DNA of 64,000 nucleotides from Laguncularia racemosa (GCA_037954665.1 JBBMOL010000135.1:315001-379000), one strand, 5' to 3'. Numbered from the stretch's first letter, positions 32,650 through 45,918 are shown. Made by a program: numbers and translations. Notes: generated by a model not told the origin, from the letters alone.

Positions 32650-33823
32650 TGATGTACCTAAATGATCAAATTCAAACACATGAAACCAACTGAAGAATCA
32701 CTTCAACAAATCCCAAAAATGGCATGAAGAACAATTTCCAAATGAACCTTAATTATATGAACAACTTGCTCTGATACCAAATTATGGTGTGCTTAAAAAG
32801 GCCAAAGTACATACAAACAACAAATTGAATCAACCTCAATCAAATCCAGAAAACAATCACTACAAGTGGCGTGAACCCCTTAACCCTTTTGAATCCAATT
32901 TGTAAATCAATTAATCTTAACACCAAAAGATGATGTGCTTAAATGGATTAAGCACACAACACAAGATTAAATGGAAATCCAATGATCAAGAATGCTCAAA
33001 TGACGTGAACCCTTTAGGCAAAGCTTCCATGAAAAAATAGCAATTCCACTAGAATTGAGTAATTCGCAATGACAATACAATTTAGGATCTAATGTCACTA
33101 AATTGCAAGCAATCTAATGATAAAATTGATCTTATAAATGACGTGAAATCAAGAACCAATAGAACACAATCCAAATCAAAACTACATATTACACACTAGC
33201 ATGAAATGGAATTCAACTAAGGAAATGATATGACTCACAAATCCTTAAATTGCTACTCGCCACAATCCTTGAAGAATTGCTAAGAGTTTTATGAAAATTT
33301 GAGTATGAACCCTAATTCTCATGAAAAATAGGTAGCAATTTTGTTTTCCTTCAACTTACCCCATAAACCCTACTTAAGCAGGTATTTATACTTGCTCCAT
33401 TTAGGGTTAAAATGACTAAACAATTACAACTATGCCACTAAAGGGTGGTCGGTCCTAAACCCACAAATACAACTAAACAAAATGTCTCAAAAGCTTACAA
33501 AATAAATGGTTTAAAGAAAATAACAAATACAAAAGTAGTCTTCAGCAAGCCGGTTCTTCAATGGAATTCGTTGGTCTAACTCATTTTCGGTTTAGGTCGG
33601 TCCATGGATAACCCACAAGCTAAGTCTTAGTGAGTTTGTCCATCGTCCTGTAAAGCCCGATAAGTGTGCCTACTGGAATACACAATACATAAGTAATAGA
33701 AAAGAGGTTAGTATATAAATAATTCTAGGGTCAACTTGTTCAAAAAGGACTCTCATCGCTAATATTTGATATCTTTTGGTTCTTGCCCTAATGATAGGTC
33801 TTGTAAGATTTTGATTCCTATCA
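32650..33823 (-). repeat. Solo LTR K1
   Basis: 1174 bp flanked by the exact target duplication CATGA (32645-32649 and 33824-33828). On the plus strand it starts TGATGTACCTAAATG and ends GATTCCTATCA. Three TGATGTGC-like starts occur in tandem (32650, 32785, 32937). GCTCTGATACCA at 32768-32779, an exact tRNA-Met primer site, lies inside the LTR. The TATA box sits in a quasi-palindrome at 33379-33394. Confidence 0.9.
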
Positions 33824-33864
33824 CATGATATATCTAACTTTTATTAATAATAATACCATAGATG

Positions 33865-34212
33865 ATTAACCACTAAATTGTAGAAATTAATAAAGTTTGA
33901 GTTTTTTTAGTTCTTTTTTTTTCTTTTTTTTTTAATTTTCAATGTTTTTATTTCTTTTTTAGCTCATCAATTGTGATTTACATTTAAACCAACTCTCTCT
34001 CTATCTAAAATAAGTAGTTTCCAAGTCACATACTAAAGAATAGAAGTACTGCATTCTATACATGTAGTCAATATGAATGAGTCAAGTATGCAATCGATTT
34101 ATTATGGTAAGTTCATTTTGTTTTCTTTAATGTCTTAATTTGAATTTATATATAGCTTTTTCCTACATAAAAATGGATTTATTAATAAATCATATAATAG
34201 TTTAGTAATCTA
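33865..34212. repeat. Tandem block copy 2
   Basis: Second copy of the block at 32285-32640. Once K1 and its target duplication are removed, the two copies are offset by about 400 bp, so this was a local tandem duplication before K1 inserted. Confidence 0.7.
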
Positions 34213-37200
34213 TATCCATATTTATATTTATATCTATATCTATTTATTTAAGCCAAAGAGACCTTTTTTGTGTATTTAATACTTTTATATCTTATTTATT
34301 TATAAATTTACAATACAGTCCTTTTATACTTTTCTTTTTTCAATGTATAAAAGTTATTTGACTAATGTTATAGTTGTAAATTACCTTCATTATAACTGAC
34401 AATGACAATTGCCTACCATTGCCCATTTATAGAGAAATGAATGAGAACTTTTGCTGAAATGACTCCTTATATAAACGTTTTTCTCCCATCAAAGTCTATA
34501 TCCTCAATGCATGAGACAATATGCATTGTAGTTATTTCTTATTATTATCATCTAACTATCCTTTCCTTTAAACTCATCTAATTGTTGGAAAAAACCCAAC
34601 TTCAAGAAAAAAAGCTATGGGTAGCAGAAAGAAGTCAAAGATTTCTTCACTAGGTTTGCTCTCTCTCTCTCTCTCTTCTTAATTCTTATTTTCTATGTTG
34701 GATGCTATTGATTTTCTTATTCTTATTTTAATTCAAAAACTTATTTTTTTAGGTATTTTGCATTATGGTATTTTGTATACGTTTATATGGAAAAGAAATT
34801 ATCGCTTTGGTCTCTAAGTATGTGTTTCTCTCTCTCTCTCTCTCTCTTAAATTAAAAATTCTATCGATCAAGTTAGAAGCTACTAATTTTTGCCATTAGC
34901 TTGATTTAATTCATGTTTCTACTTTTTGAATGAAAAATACTAGAAAAGAAAGTAAATCAATTTATTAGAATTCAACAACTTAATATTTTTTTTAGGTATT
35001 TTGCATTGTGGGTATTTTTGGGTTATATTTGCATTTTGTATTATTTTCTAAAGAAACCAAATAAAGAATACTTCTTTCTTTTATGTGCATCTATTTATAT
35101 AATATCTCCATCTTATAATTCATTATCAATTTATGTTCCCACATTTCTGTCTTTTTGTCTGTTTAAAAATCACAATCTAATTAATTTTTGTCTAAAGTTG
35201 TAATTTAATGAGTTTATTCTACTATATTAACTTATTTATGAATCCTAATGCTACTTAATAGATTTACTTTGACGTAGTCTATAACAATTGATATTTTATT
35301 TCTTGGTTTTACTGCCTTATGGAAATATGTGTATATATGCTTTTATAGCTTAAGCTAGTAATTGGTCGGTAGAATTGAACATTAGAAGGAGAATATCACA
35401 ACACTATTTAAGAAGAATAGTATAATACAATTCTCTTATATTATGTTTGGTTTGTATAGTATACGATACAATTTTTTTTTATAATACAGGGTTATTTTTA
35501 GTATTAATGTAAGAACTCACCAAAAGAAAATATGTCGTGGACACACAAGTTAAAAGAATGATAATCATATAAGATTATATTTTAGGCTTTAAAAATATGC
35601 TTATTTCATCCAGTAAAATAATTTTTTGTACCATAAAATACATGATATAATTTTTTTAGGTTTTGTCTAGTACTTTGAGTTCCCTTTTATCTAGTCACTT
35701 GGTGCATTATATAAACCAAATAAAAGATTAAGATAGCATTGGGATTATAGCACTGGACAATATAAAGAGAATTAGACAATACAGAATAAGAAAAATAAGA
35801 CAGTACAACTCTGTTGTGCCATGTTTAGTGTATGTAGTATTGGACAAGGATTTTTATGATGTTTACTATTTGGATGTACTAAGTACTGCACTAAACATGA
35901 TATACAAAGTAGTGGATAAGAATTTTTATATTTTTATTAAGTGAATTTAATGGTTTGCACTAAACATGATTTATTGTAGTATGGTTTGCAAGGCTTACTT
36001 GTTGCGTTTTGTATATGCCAATACATTAGTAGTGCTTACTATTACTATTGGTGCTATTTTCCCTGGCTTTGCTTCTACATTTATCGGCTTGTCTCTACTT
36101 TGAAAAAGATCTTAAGGTCATTTTTTTTTCTTTCCTTTTTCTTTTAACAAGAGGCTATCTTGATTTGTTTGCCTTGTTGAATATATAGTGCAACTACTTC
36201 TTAGTAGTATTTTCTTGTTCTACTTAATACTAGCCTATTTCAACTATTCATGTGTAATATTTGTGCATCATGATGTCTCCTCTTTGTGACTAAAGTATCA
36301 AATTCTATAAAACTTAGTGTATACATTTGTTTGCTTGAATTCTTGCTCCATTCTATATAATTTGATTCCATTATATTCATTTCCTCATTTTCTAGCTCGT
36401 GGTACTTGATATATGGTTTTGCTAAATTGTATATCTCATCTTGATACATCATTTGTTTTGTAGGTGAAGAGATCCAGTATTTGGGAACTTGTGGCTGTGA
36501 TAAGAGCTACGTGTCAACAAGCTTATCTTGCACTTGTAACGAGTAAGGGAAGCACAACGATTTTAAGAGGTCCAACTCTTTGTCGTTTTGTCTTTAATTG
36601 CTCTTGAGTTTATATGACCGTGCAATTTTAAGAGGTTTGACTTTTTGTCGTGTTGTGCTTTGCAACTCACAAGCTTATAGCTCAATTTAAGAGTGAAGCA
36701 GTGGCAACTAGAATTGTAATCATGATGAGTGAGGCCCCCATTGAGTGTGCTATTTACTCAGGTTAGCTCTTCTTCTCTTCTTATTTTTTTTTTCTAACAT
36801 TTACCATAATGTGTTGAGCTTGCTTATTTGATTTTTCTTTCAGGACTGAAGGAAGACCGCCTTTTGTTGGATAAATTAAGCCTAATAATTATCAACCTTT
36901 GTTAATCCCTTATGAACATTGAAAGGCAACTTTCAAACTTGAGAACCTCATATGCTTGCTATGCCACTTATATCTTACCATTAATCCAATTGTGCGTTCA
37001 CCCCTTTCATGCTTAATAGGAAGGTCGACTCAAATAATGAATTGGGTGCGTGAGACCTATAGGCTCTAATAGAATAGGAATTGTGAAATATAATTTGCCT
37101 TAAATCTTTTGATAGAGAACATAACATTGGAATAAGCGTAACGTGGCTCAAATGTCTTACTCAAAATCTACGGCAAATTGCTCCACCACTAATTGGTATA

Positions 37201-37740
37201 AAACTTTACTAATAACATTGCCATACTACGTGAAAACAACTTTCTATGAACTAAGTCTCATATGGTTACATTTGTGTCACTTCAGATCTTAAAAAGGAAC
37301 TTAATTACTAAAGCATAGGTTACAATCTTTACGTTAAGATAATGGGCTCATAGGGGAAGCACAGCATGTGTCAACGGAATAGTTCGATCATTTGATTTAG
37401 GATAAGCTTAATTCACCATTCCCATATCTTGTGTGTTGTGACCAACTATCAAAGATCATCACACCCTAAGTTGGAGAGCACGAGACATTACTTGATCAAA
37501 CATTTAACCTCATAAGGACAACTAATAATTGCTAGTAGATACTATTTTAGCTTCCATGGGGGCATATACTATAATATTATTATAAACAAGGCTACCCCTC
37601 TTTTCTCTATACCTAATCTCCAATTGTTATGCTACTTATTGCATGTGGATGTCCGATACGTTTCACAGTTGAGTATTAGTCATTGAGTGTTGAATACTAT
37701 ATGAATATTGAGTAACATATAGGTTAAAATTTTTTTTGCC
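34213..37740. other. AT-rich DNA with isolated exon-like segments
   Basis: No gene can be named. Two (CT)n microsatellites (34658-34678 and 34826-34847) sit beside a duplicated TTTTTTTAGGTATTTTGCATT segment (34746 and 34990). A short frame starting MGSRKKSKISSL at 34617 ends at a GT. At 36463-36595 TTTTGTAG is followed by VKRSSIWELVAVIRATCQQA and then YLALVTSKGSTT. At 36690-36760 there is EAVATRIVIMMSEAPIEC. These could be exons of a degraded gene or captured fragments. Confidence 0.35.
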
Positions 37741-38110
37741 CCCCTCATATTGGCTTGATGGAAGTGACGTAGTGTACCCTCGTATATTAGCTTGATAGAA
37801 GTGATGTAGTGTACCCTTGTGTATTAGCTTGATGGAAGTGATTGAATGTAGTCATGAGTTCAACTCATTTTTCTTCTCATGCATGTACTTATGCATTTGA
37901 TGTTTGATTAGCTAATACTACATACGTGAGCTTCCCCATTACACATACACTCGATGTTTAATTAATTGACCTTGCTTACATAAGCTTCTTCACTACACAT
38001 ACACTTGACATTTGATTAATTGACCTTGCATGTATGGACTTCCTCACTATACATGCACTTGATGTTTGATTGATTAACCTTGCATGCATGAGCTTCCTCA
38101 CTACACCCCT
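37741..38110. repeat. Two minisatellites
   Basis: 37741-37850 has three copies of about 38 bp (AGCTTGATGGAAGTGATGTA-type, then GTGTACCC). 37870-38105 has four diverged copies of about 56 bp (CTTCCTCACTACACATACAC-type, then TTGATGTTTGATTAATTGACC). The copies differ by substitutions, so the arrays are old. Confidence 0.8.
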
Positions 38111-38513
38111 CAAGTTATAATGTATACAACTTACAAGCATGCATATCACCTCAACTATGTGCACCTCACTTCATTTCATAGAAGGGCTTTTAAACTTAGT
38201 TGCCATACATCCTTATACATCCACTATATGCACCTTACTTCACTTGTGTATCCATGTGCACTTCATTTCACTTGTGCACCCATGCACTATATTGTCTATT
38301 TTTTCTTTATGATTCTTAAGGTGTAATGACACTTCATTTTGTTAATAACATTTCCTCTCCTCATTTTTACTAATAATACTTCTTTGTATTTTGTAGGTAG
38401 TGTAGCATGAAGTAATCAAGTCAATCTTTATTCTTCTTCTCCTCCCTCGAGTGGTAGGAAGCTTAGGTAGTTGTTGCTACTACTTTTATATTTCAGCTGG
38501 AGAATGGGTAAAG

Positions 38514-41500
38514 AGTCCAAAAAGAGTCATCTTTACATAAGTGTTCCTAATAAGAATAACGAAGAATTGGTAAATTTGGATAGATGTGTCCCTAAAGTGC
38601 CCTTACTTCATGAGGCATGGTAAAAAATAGAGAAGATTGGTACTACTTTTAAAGGACTTTTTCTAGCATGAAATAGAGGAGATTGGTAAAAAATTATTTG
38701 CACATCACTCCACAATAGGTGGACTACGTTTTATAAAGCCACAACCTTTAGTGATGAGTCATGTGGATATTAATGTGGGTTTCTTATTGCGCTTTAAGAA
38801 TGAGAGAAAGGGGCTTCCACTTTCAAATAATTTCTTCACCTACTAAAGGAAAATATTAGTTGGCTGGCAATCATAGGTGAATCACATTATGAATAACAAG
38901 ACATATGGGCCTATTCTAAGGAAAGCATGGGTTTGTTACTGTATATGGATTTCTTCTTGTTTAAATTTTCCTTGCATGTTGAACATGGAGATATGGCGAG
39001 CTGTTATTTTTTACTGGAGCACTCAAACCCACACATGTGTGACTGCATGGGGTGAGATCACTCCCACCTTGGAGGATACTTGCATGCTCCTAAGTTTTCA
39101 AAATTTTGGTTTAACTAACATTACCACTAATTGGATTTTCGAAGACGGAAAAAAGTTGATAGGATTATTGGAGAAAGACTTGTAGTCAGCTATTGATAGT
39201 CATAGACATGCTTCATTTTATGCTTAGATTAAATGTTTCTTCGAGCACGGGTGGACTAGAGCCAAAAGGCTTGGCTATAAATGCAAGTAAGTACTTACAT
39301 ACCCCTTTATGATCTCCTTTTAGTTGAGAAATTTGATATAATCTGTGATCTTCTATTTCATGTATGAGCTAGAGGTTTTCCTTTCTTATTAGTTTTCCAT
39401 GTACATATTCCCTAGCAAGTTAGGGAGAGGGGTGAGCCTTTATCTCATTCATTTAGTAGTTCGTATTGCATATGAAGAGCGTTTTGCTCTTGGTCCTTTC
39501 TTCTTAGGTTCCTTATACTGATGATTGGATTTGTATCAAGAGACCTTGAAGTAGTTAAAAGGCTGATATATGGTTGTGTTGCATGTTGACTTAGCATTTT
39601 TGCGATTATTTTGTTGTGAGCACTATAAGAGGTACCTTAGAACCCCTTTTGGCAAACCTACTTCTATTGAGTCTAAGGCTTAGGCATGGGTGGACAAGAA
39701 GCCCCAAGGTCCAATTCTTGATGTTATAGACGACATTTGTGAAGTTAGTTTCCGCCTCTACATGAGTGGGTTAGTTGGGCATGAGTGGTGTTTGGATGCT
39801 TATATTTTCAAGTTCCAAAGAGTTGGTGACTTTGATAGGGTTTCATGAGTAGCTCACTAATGCTAAGGTAGGATTCATCCTTTAGTGCATGCTTGGAGGG
39901 TTTCCTGCACTCTATGACTAGCATGATTCATCTACATTCTTCCTTGAGCATAATGTCGTGGTATATTCACCGCATTGAGTTGCTCGACTATTGGGATTTG
40001 ATCAGGGTGTACCTTACCAAATCAACATCGACAAGGAATTTAATAAGTGTTGCAAAGTGCTCAACCTTAAGAATTGTAAAGATATTTACCCATATGTCAG
40101 GCAACTATTTTTCCCATCTATGAAGTGTTTAGTATTGCCTCTAATGGATGGTTGACATATTAGAAGAATTGTATTAAAGGGTTTAAGGAGTACATTGCAA
40201 TGGAAGTAAATGATACCGTACTAGAGCCAATCATTCCAAGTATAAGTTTTGCTTTTGAGTTTCTAAAGAAGATAAAGATAAGCCATAGAGCAATCCCATA
40301 ACTCCCATCATACCAGTGGTTAGATAGATCAAATGCATGCCTATCTATGAGGTGATAAAACTAATAGCCTTCTTCTTCATTCATCATTCATTCTTTTTTT
40401 ACTTCATTTACTAATATTCTCCTCATCCTATTTATTTATTTTTTATTTTTAATTTTTTTTAGTAAGACATAAGAGAAAATGATACTAATGAGACTTTAGT
40501 TTAACAAAGGGTGAAGAATAGTTGCCTCGATGATACAACTATTAGCATTTCTAGAGATGCTACCACATCAAAGTTAACTCCACCCATCTCTCACCCTTTT
40601 CCAAGTTGTTATGGCATTGGAAAAGTATTGCAACTCAAAAACTGTCCTGTAGTCACCATAGATGTTGATGAAGATGAGGGAGATACAAATATGGAGTTAG
40701 TAGATTTCGAGAGGACTCCTAAGAATACTCTTGGTGATAAAGGTGGGCCTTTTGTAGATATTGGTGAAGATCGGGATGAGCATTCATAGCAACATGCCAA
40801 TGAAATTGGTTTACTAGAGTAGTGATGGGAATCTACCCTACGATCTCGATGGTCAGGGAACTTGATTTGGATTATGATCCAAATCACTTGCATGTATACA
40901 TTTTTCTTTATCTAATAAAGTTTGAATGGTAATTTAGCAGGTACAATGATCGGTCTTCATAGGATGCCACATGACCTACACTGTTGATCAAATTAGGGAC
41001 ATCATCGGATTCACATCTAATGGATCGCCTCGATTAACATTAAATCGATGAACCGACTCTTTGAAGATTATTATCTTTTGTACTTGTAATTTATTTTTGA
41101 ACCATTTATTTTGTAAGCCTTTTGGGACATTTTATTTGGTTATAATTGATGGATTTAGGGCCGACCACCTTTTAGTGGCATAGATGTAATAGTTTAGTCA
41201 TTTTAACCCTAAGTGGAGCAAGTATAAATACTTGCTTAAGTAGGGTTTGGGAGATAGTTGAGAGATAAAATTTGCTACCTCTTTACGTGAGAATTAGGGT
41301 TCATACTCTAAATTTCATAAGACTCTTGTCAATTCTTCAAGAATTGTGGCGAGTGGCAACTTAAGAATTTGTGAGTTATATCAAATTCCTAAGTTGATTC
41401 CAATTCATGCTAACATGTCATATCTAGTTGTGATTTAGGTTGTTCTTATTTGTTCTTGTTATCATGTCATTTTAGGGTCATTTCTATCATTGGATTGCAT

Positions 41501-42631
41501 GCAATTTAGTGGAAGTAGATCCTAAATTGTATCGTTAATTGTGATTATTCAATTGCTAGTGAAATTGTCAATTGCGTGGAAACCTCTTACTTAGGAGATT
41601 CACACCATTCTTTGTCATTCCATGATTGGATTTTCCATTTGATTTTGTGTTGTGTGCTTGATCCTATAGAGCACATCATCATTTGGTATTAAAGCTACTT
41701 ATTTTACAAATTGGATTCATAAGGGATTAAGGTTCACGCTACTTGTGGACTTAGATTTAGTGATTAGAGTTGTTTCAATTGATTGCGTGTATGTGCTTAG
41801 ATCCTTCAATCTTTTAGGCACATCAAGTAGGCAGTGGGGGTGGTGATGATGTGATTCATGAGTTAAGTAGAATGTTCAATCAAGATGACTATGAGACCAT
41901 GCATCTAGAGGAGAGCTAGATTCAAGCGTATGCCAATACTTTGTTGGATGCTAGGTCTTCTGATGTTACCTCTGACAATGTCTTTACAGTTATCATTGCC
42001 ACTAGTGAGCCTTTACCTATTTCTAATTATACTTCTTTCACAATAGGTGATCCTGCACTTATTTCTAATCATGGTCTACCTATGGTTGGTACTTTACTTG
42101 TTTTTAATCACGTTCCTCCTATTATGGCAGTTCCTAATTTTCATCCTCCCCTAGCCATTGTGATACTAAAGTCGATTGAGAGAGGAGGTTCTTCTACCCT
42201 AGCTGTAAATTAAGTTGAGACTTCTTGTTTTCATGGCTACACTATGCCTTCCTATCTTTTGGCTTCATTGGAGAACTTGTATGTGATGGATGGAGGCTTT
42301 TAGACGGGGTCCGTTTGTCGAGGCATGGAGGCTAGTGGCATTATTGTATTATTAGGGAGAGCTATTGAGCTTTTAGGTAGATGTTGGAGTTCACTATCTA
42401 TAGATGAGTTGGAGTTATTAGTTACTAATGTCATTATAGCTTGTATCTTGAGGTTTAGGATCCATAAGATGGAGCTTAGTGTCGTTAAAGTTTGGAAGAT
42501 ACTTGATTGCTAGGAGGTTATAAAGTGATGTGATTGCCTTAAGGTTGAATTTAAGAGGGCTGAGCTTGAAAAGAAGGAGCTACTTGGGGAGAGGGACTTA
42601 GACTTTATCATAGAATCTATCACTAAGCTTT
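38514..42631 (+). pseudogene. PMD (plant mobile domain) reading frame, antisense to element J
   Basis: The probable start is MGKESKKSHLYISVPNK at 38514. The open segment 38877-39185 contains KTYGPILRKAWVCYCIWIS, then IWRAVIFYWSTQTHTCVTAW and GEITPTLEDTCMLLSFQNFG: the plant mobile domain (PF10536) core, W-x-P-E-T-N-T-F-x-x-P-W-G-E-x-x-x-T-L-E-D. Decayed later blocks resemble the domain's L-S-x-F-V-F-P and A-P-A-V-L-A-x-I-Y-R-D parts (39360-39560) and an acidic tail (40511-40789). It continues beyond solo LTR K2 to about 42631 (FKRAELEKKELLGERDLDF). PMD occurs in plant regulators (MAIN type) and transposons. Its place beyond the integrase of J supports a transposon-borne copy. Confidence 0.7.
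40823..41825 (+). repeat. Solo LTR K2
   Basis: 1003 bp flanked by AGTAG (40818-40822 and 41826-41830). Starts TGATGGGAATC, ends TTTAGGCACATCA. TATA quasi-palindrome CAAGTATAAATACTTG at 41219-41234. A primer-site-like TGGTATTAAAGC lies inside it at 41684-41695, after an internal GCACATCA. It interrupts the PMD frame. Confidence 0.9.
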
Positions 42632-43389
42632 GAGCTATTGATCTTACTCTATTTATTTATTTTTTTGACTTCCTTTATTACATTGTGCACATATTTACTA
42701 TACTTCATGGACATAGAAGTACAATGCTATCTTTCTCTCTCTCTCTCTCTCTCCCCCTCTTTTCGACGAGTTTTTCTTGACACGTTATCTATAGCATTAC
42801 TTTCGTTCATGAATGTTATCTCGTATTTGTTGCTTTCAATCTCTCATCTCATGTTGATTAGTAGCATGTTGTAAAATGAATGTCATAATATTGACATAGC
42901 ATTTTGCAATTTTCTTTTTAACTTTGTAAAATCTTGTGCAATTGATTTATGTTTCTCATTCGCGAGCAATAATCTTTATGTTAATCATAATAAAAAAAGA
43001 GATGAGAACAATAACGCGTATTGTTTAAACTTGATAGTAATGGCAATGTTAGTTAAGAGGGTATTATCTACTACTTAAATTATTCAAAAATCAGTGAATT
43101 TGAATTGCATTAAAATGAATGTGTTATGCTACATGCTTGGGAGATAATACTCTAATTGGCCAGCGTATAGTGAATTGAACAAACATTGAGCACTTAAGAG
43201 ATAAACCTCATACTAAGTACTAGCAATGCAACTATGTGCAAAATGCATACGATATGTGTTAAAGGAGTACTTTTACCTAATCTTGCAATAATGATGAAGA
43301 GAAGAAGACATAGAAAAAAAAAAAGTAAAAGCAAGCTCATATGACTTAGGCTTGTCATTTCATTCGTTTGCTTTTTCAATACATCTTAC
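42632..43389. other. Spacer between PMD frame and integrase of J
   Basis: AT-rich sequence with a (CT)n run at about 42733-42752 and no recognisable gene. In element J this separates the two convergent reading frames. Confidence 0.5.
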
Positions 43390-43429
43390 TTTTACAAGTA
43401 AAACTTTTTAATGTACTGAAAGTTAATGG

Positions 43430-44770
43430 GAGTAGTGATAGCATCTATCTTTGGATTATGGAGCTTACAATAACCACTATTATGAAATTCTTTAACAATA
43501 AAAGGTCCTTCCCACTTGGGGTGTAAATTTCGATGTTAGAATACCTTGGCGCACATGTTCTATTGCAAAAAGTACAACATTGCCTTGTTGGAATGATATC
43601 TTTCTTACGAAATGATTGTAAGCTACACTTAGTTTGTTCTAATTATGGATCAAATTGTGCTTAGTAGCATCTTGTTTTTCCTTCAAAGCCTCTAAGTCTA
43701 GTATTTGCAAAGTATCTAACTCAAGCTTAGCATTAATAGCTAGTCGTGTGGAGGAAATTAAAACTTCCATTGGAACTATTGCCTTGGTCCCATATACCAA
43801 AGAGAAAGGCATCCCTTAGGTTGGTTTTTGCTTTGATGTCCTGTAAGCCTATTGTGCCAGCGAAAATTTATCATGCCATTCTTTGTGGTTATTCTGAACC
43901 ATGCAACTAAGCACCTTTAATAGACTCTTGTTTGTAGCCTTGCTTATCCATTACCTTTTGGGTAGTAAGGCATAGACTTAACATGATCAATGCTATAGTT
44001 AGCCAATAGCTATAGAACATGAGAATTGACGAAAGGAGTTATCAGATAAGATGCGCTTTGGAATTCCAAATCTACATATGATGTTCTCTTTTATAAAACT
44101 TGCAACTATTGGTCCTATGGCCTTTTTTTAGTGGAATTGCCTTTACCCATTTAGCAAAACACTCAGTTCCAACTAGGATCCAAATGCATCCTCTCGATGG
44201 TGGGTGAATGGGATCAATAAGGTCAAATGCCCAAGTGTGGAAGAGCTATGGAGTAGTTACACTATAGAGCATGACTGTAGGAGCATGAATGGCATTGCCA
44301 TGCTACTGACAAATGACACACTTCTTAACAAAATTAAAGGCATCAACTTTCACAGTTGGCTAATAGTATCCTATATCAAGCAAGTGATAATATAGCTTCC
44401 TTCCTCCTTAGTGTTCCCCACATTCTTCAGCATGGGCTTTAGCTAATATTGTTTCTATCTTAGGGGGTAAAATACACTTAAGGGGTTTACCCACAAATGA
44501 GACTATTCAATTCATCTTCATGTATTAGATACTTTATAACTTTCCTTTTCATGAGTCTAGCATTAGTGCTATTAGTGGGCAAGATGTTATTCTTCAAATA
44601 GTTAATGTACGAAGGCCTCCAATCCCTAAACATTGCCACAAAATTACATTCCTTCTCATTAGGTGATTTAGAACACTTGAGACAATTTACTTGTACTTGG
44701 ACTGCATCCTTAGACATTGATGGCTAGTAATATCTAGCACGTTGAAGTCGACGATATAGTGGTGGTCCTT
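43430..44770 (-). pseudogene. Element J: integrase
   Basis: The minus strand has the zinc region remnant SKDAVQVQVNCLKCSKS (44487-44717) and core blocks AKWVKAIPLKK-like, FIKENIICRFGIPKRILSDN (second Asp), EATNKSLLKVLSCMV-like, KEWHDKFSLAQ-AYRTSK and SLVYGTKAIVPMEVLI. It ends with YNHFVRKISFQQGNVVL, the C-terminal binding module. This is colinear with gypsy integrase; several Gln codons have become stops. Confidence 0.8.
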
Positions 44771-44777
44771 CTCCACA

Positions 44778-45918
44778 CTAGATTTTGTGATACTTATCTA
44801 GCTTGAGACGTGCCACTTTTGTGCTAATACATTGAGACAAAATACTTTCTAAGCCTTTATAGTACAATCTTCCATTCAATTGAATAAAGTTTTTCAATGC
44901 TGAAGAAGAAGCCACATCAAGATGTGCTAACTGCTCCTTCAACGAAATGCACCAATCATCATGTGGTTCCTCATCTTTATCAAGAAGAACTAATGCAGTG
45001 CATGGCATGGATTTCTTAAGTACTTGATTATTCAAACTATTATTTGCACCTTGGATAGGAAATTTTGACACTAATGTAGCCAATGCATTTGCATATCTAT
45101 TAATGGATCAAGTCATATACTCATAGTGTATTGATTGAAATTTTGTCACTAGAGTTTGCACTGCAACCTTATAAGGCACTAGTGCAGGTTCATTAAGTCT
45201 AAACTCGCTATTGGCCAGTTTAATGATCAAGTTAGAGTTACCTCAGATGTATAGTTGATTTTCTTAAGCCTTTTATGTATATGTCAAGCCAAGTAATAAA
45301 GCCTCATATTTGGCTTCACTATTGGTGCAATAGAAATTGAGTTTAAATGCTAATGGTATTTCTAAGCTTTCAGGTGAGGTTAACACAATTCCTAGCTCCT
45401 ATCCCTTGCTTCCTATGAAGCCATCAAATTGAAGTGACCACTCTCTTTCTACTTTGATCATGAAGGAATCTTCATAAAACTTTACTATCATAGTATCCAC
45501 AATAAAACTTTCATGTGAAATCGGGATGTGTGCCAACAAATTAGCTAAAGCTTGTGACTTAATAGCCTTAAGGGACTAAACTATGATATCAAACTCTTTG
45601 AGAAGGAGTAGTCACTTAGCAACTCAGCTTGATAAGGCTGGTAGAGATTAAGTACTTAATGGGATCTGAATGTGTGATGAGATTAATCTCATGTGCCAAG
45701 AAATAGTGCTGCAATTTTTGCGAGGCAAATATTAGCATGAGGCAGTGCTATTTGCAAGTTGGCTAATTGACTTCGCTCTCTTGAAGAGTTCGACTCAAAT
45801 AGTAAACTGGTTGTTCTTGCCTATTTATTTCTTGTGTGAGAAAAGCCCTAATAGAATTATCAATAGAGGTAAGGTATAAAATCAATGGCAATCCCTTCAT
45901 AGGCATTATTATAGTATG
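44778..45918 (-). pseudogene. Element J: RNase H region, first part seen from integrase side
   Basis: Fragments IVLTSPEKLVIPLAFKLNFY, CTNSEAKYEALLLGL, GNSNLIIKLANSEFRLNEP, then INRYANALATLVSKFPI. This is the RNase H fold with E in N-E-A-x-Y-E-A-L, D replaced by N in G-D-S-x-L-V, and N-x-x-A-D-A-L-A changed to N-A-L-A. The 101-residue frame at 44778-45083 is the connector to integrase. Solo LTR K3 cuts the domain from the RT side. Confidence 0.8.

Noticed and set aside
34658..34847. (CT)n runs as an unusual signal
   Set aside because: Ordinary plant microsatellites; another is at 42733.
37741..38110. CRISPR-like array
   Set aside because: Direct tandem repeats without unique spacers, in a plant nuclear sequence; these are minisatellites.
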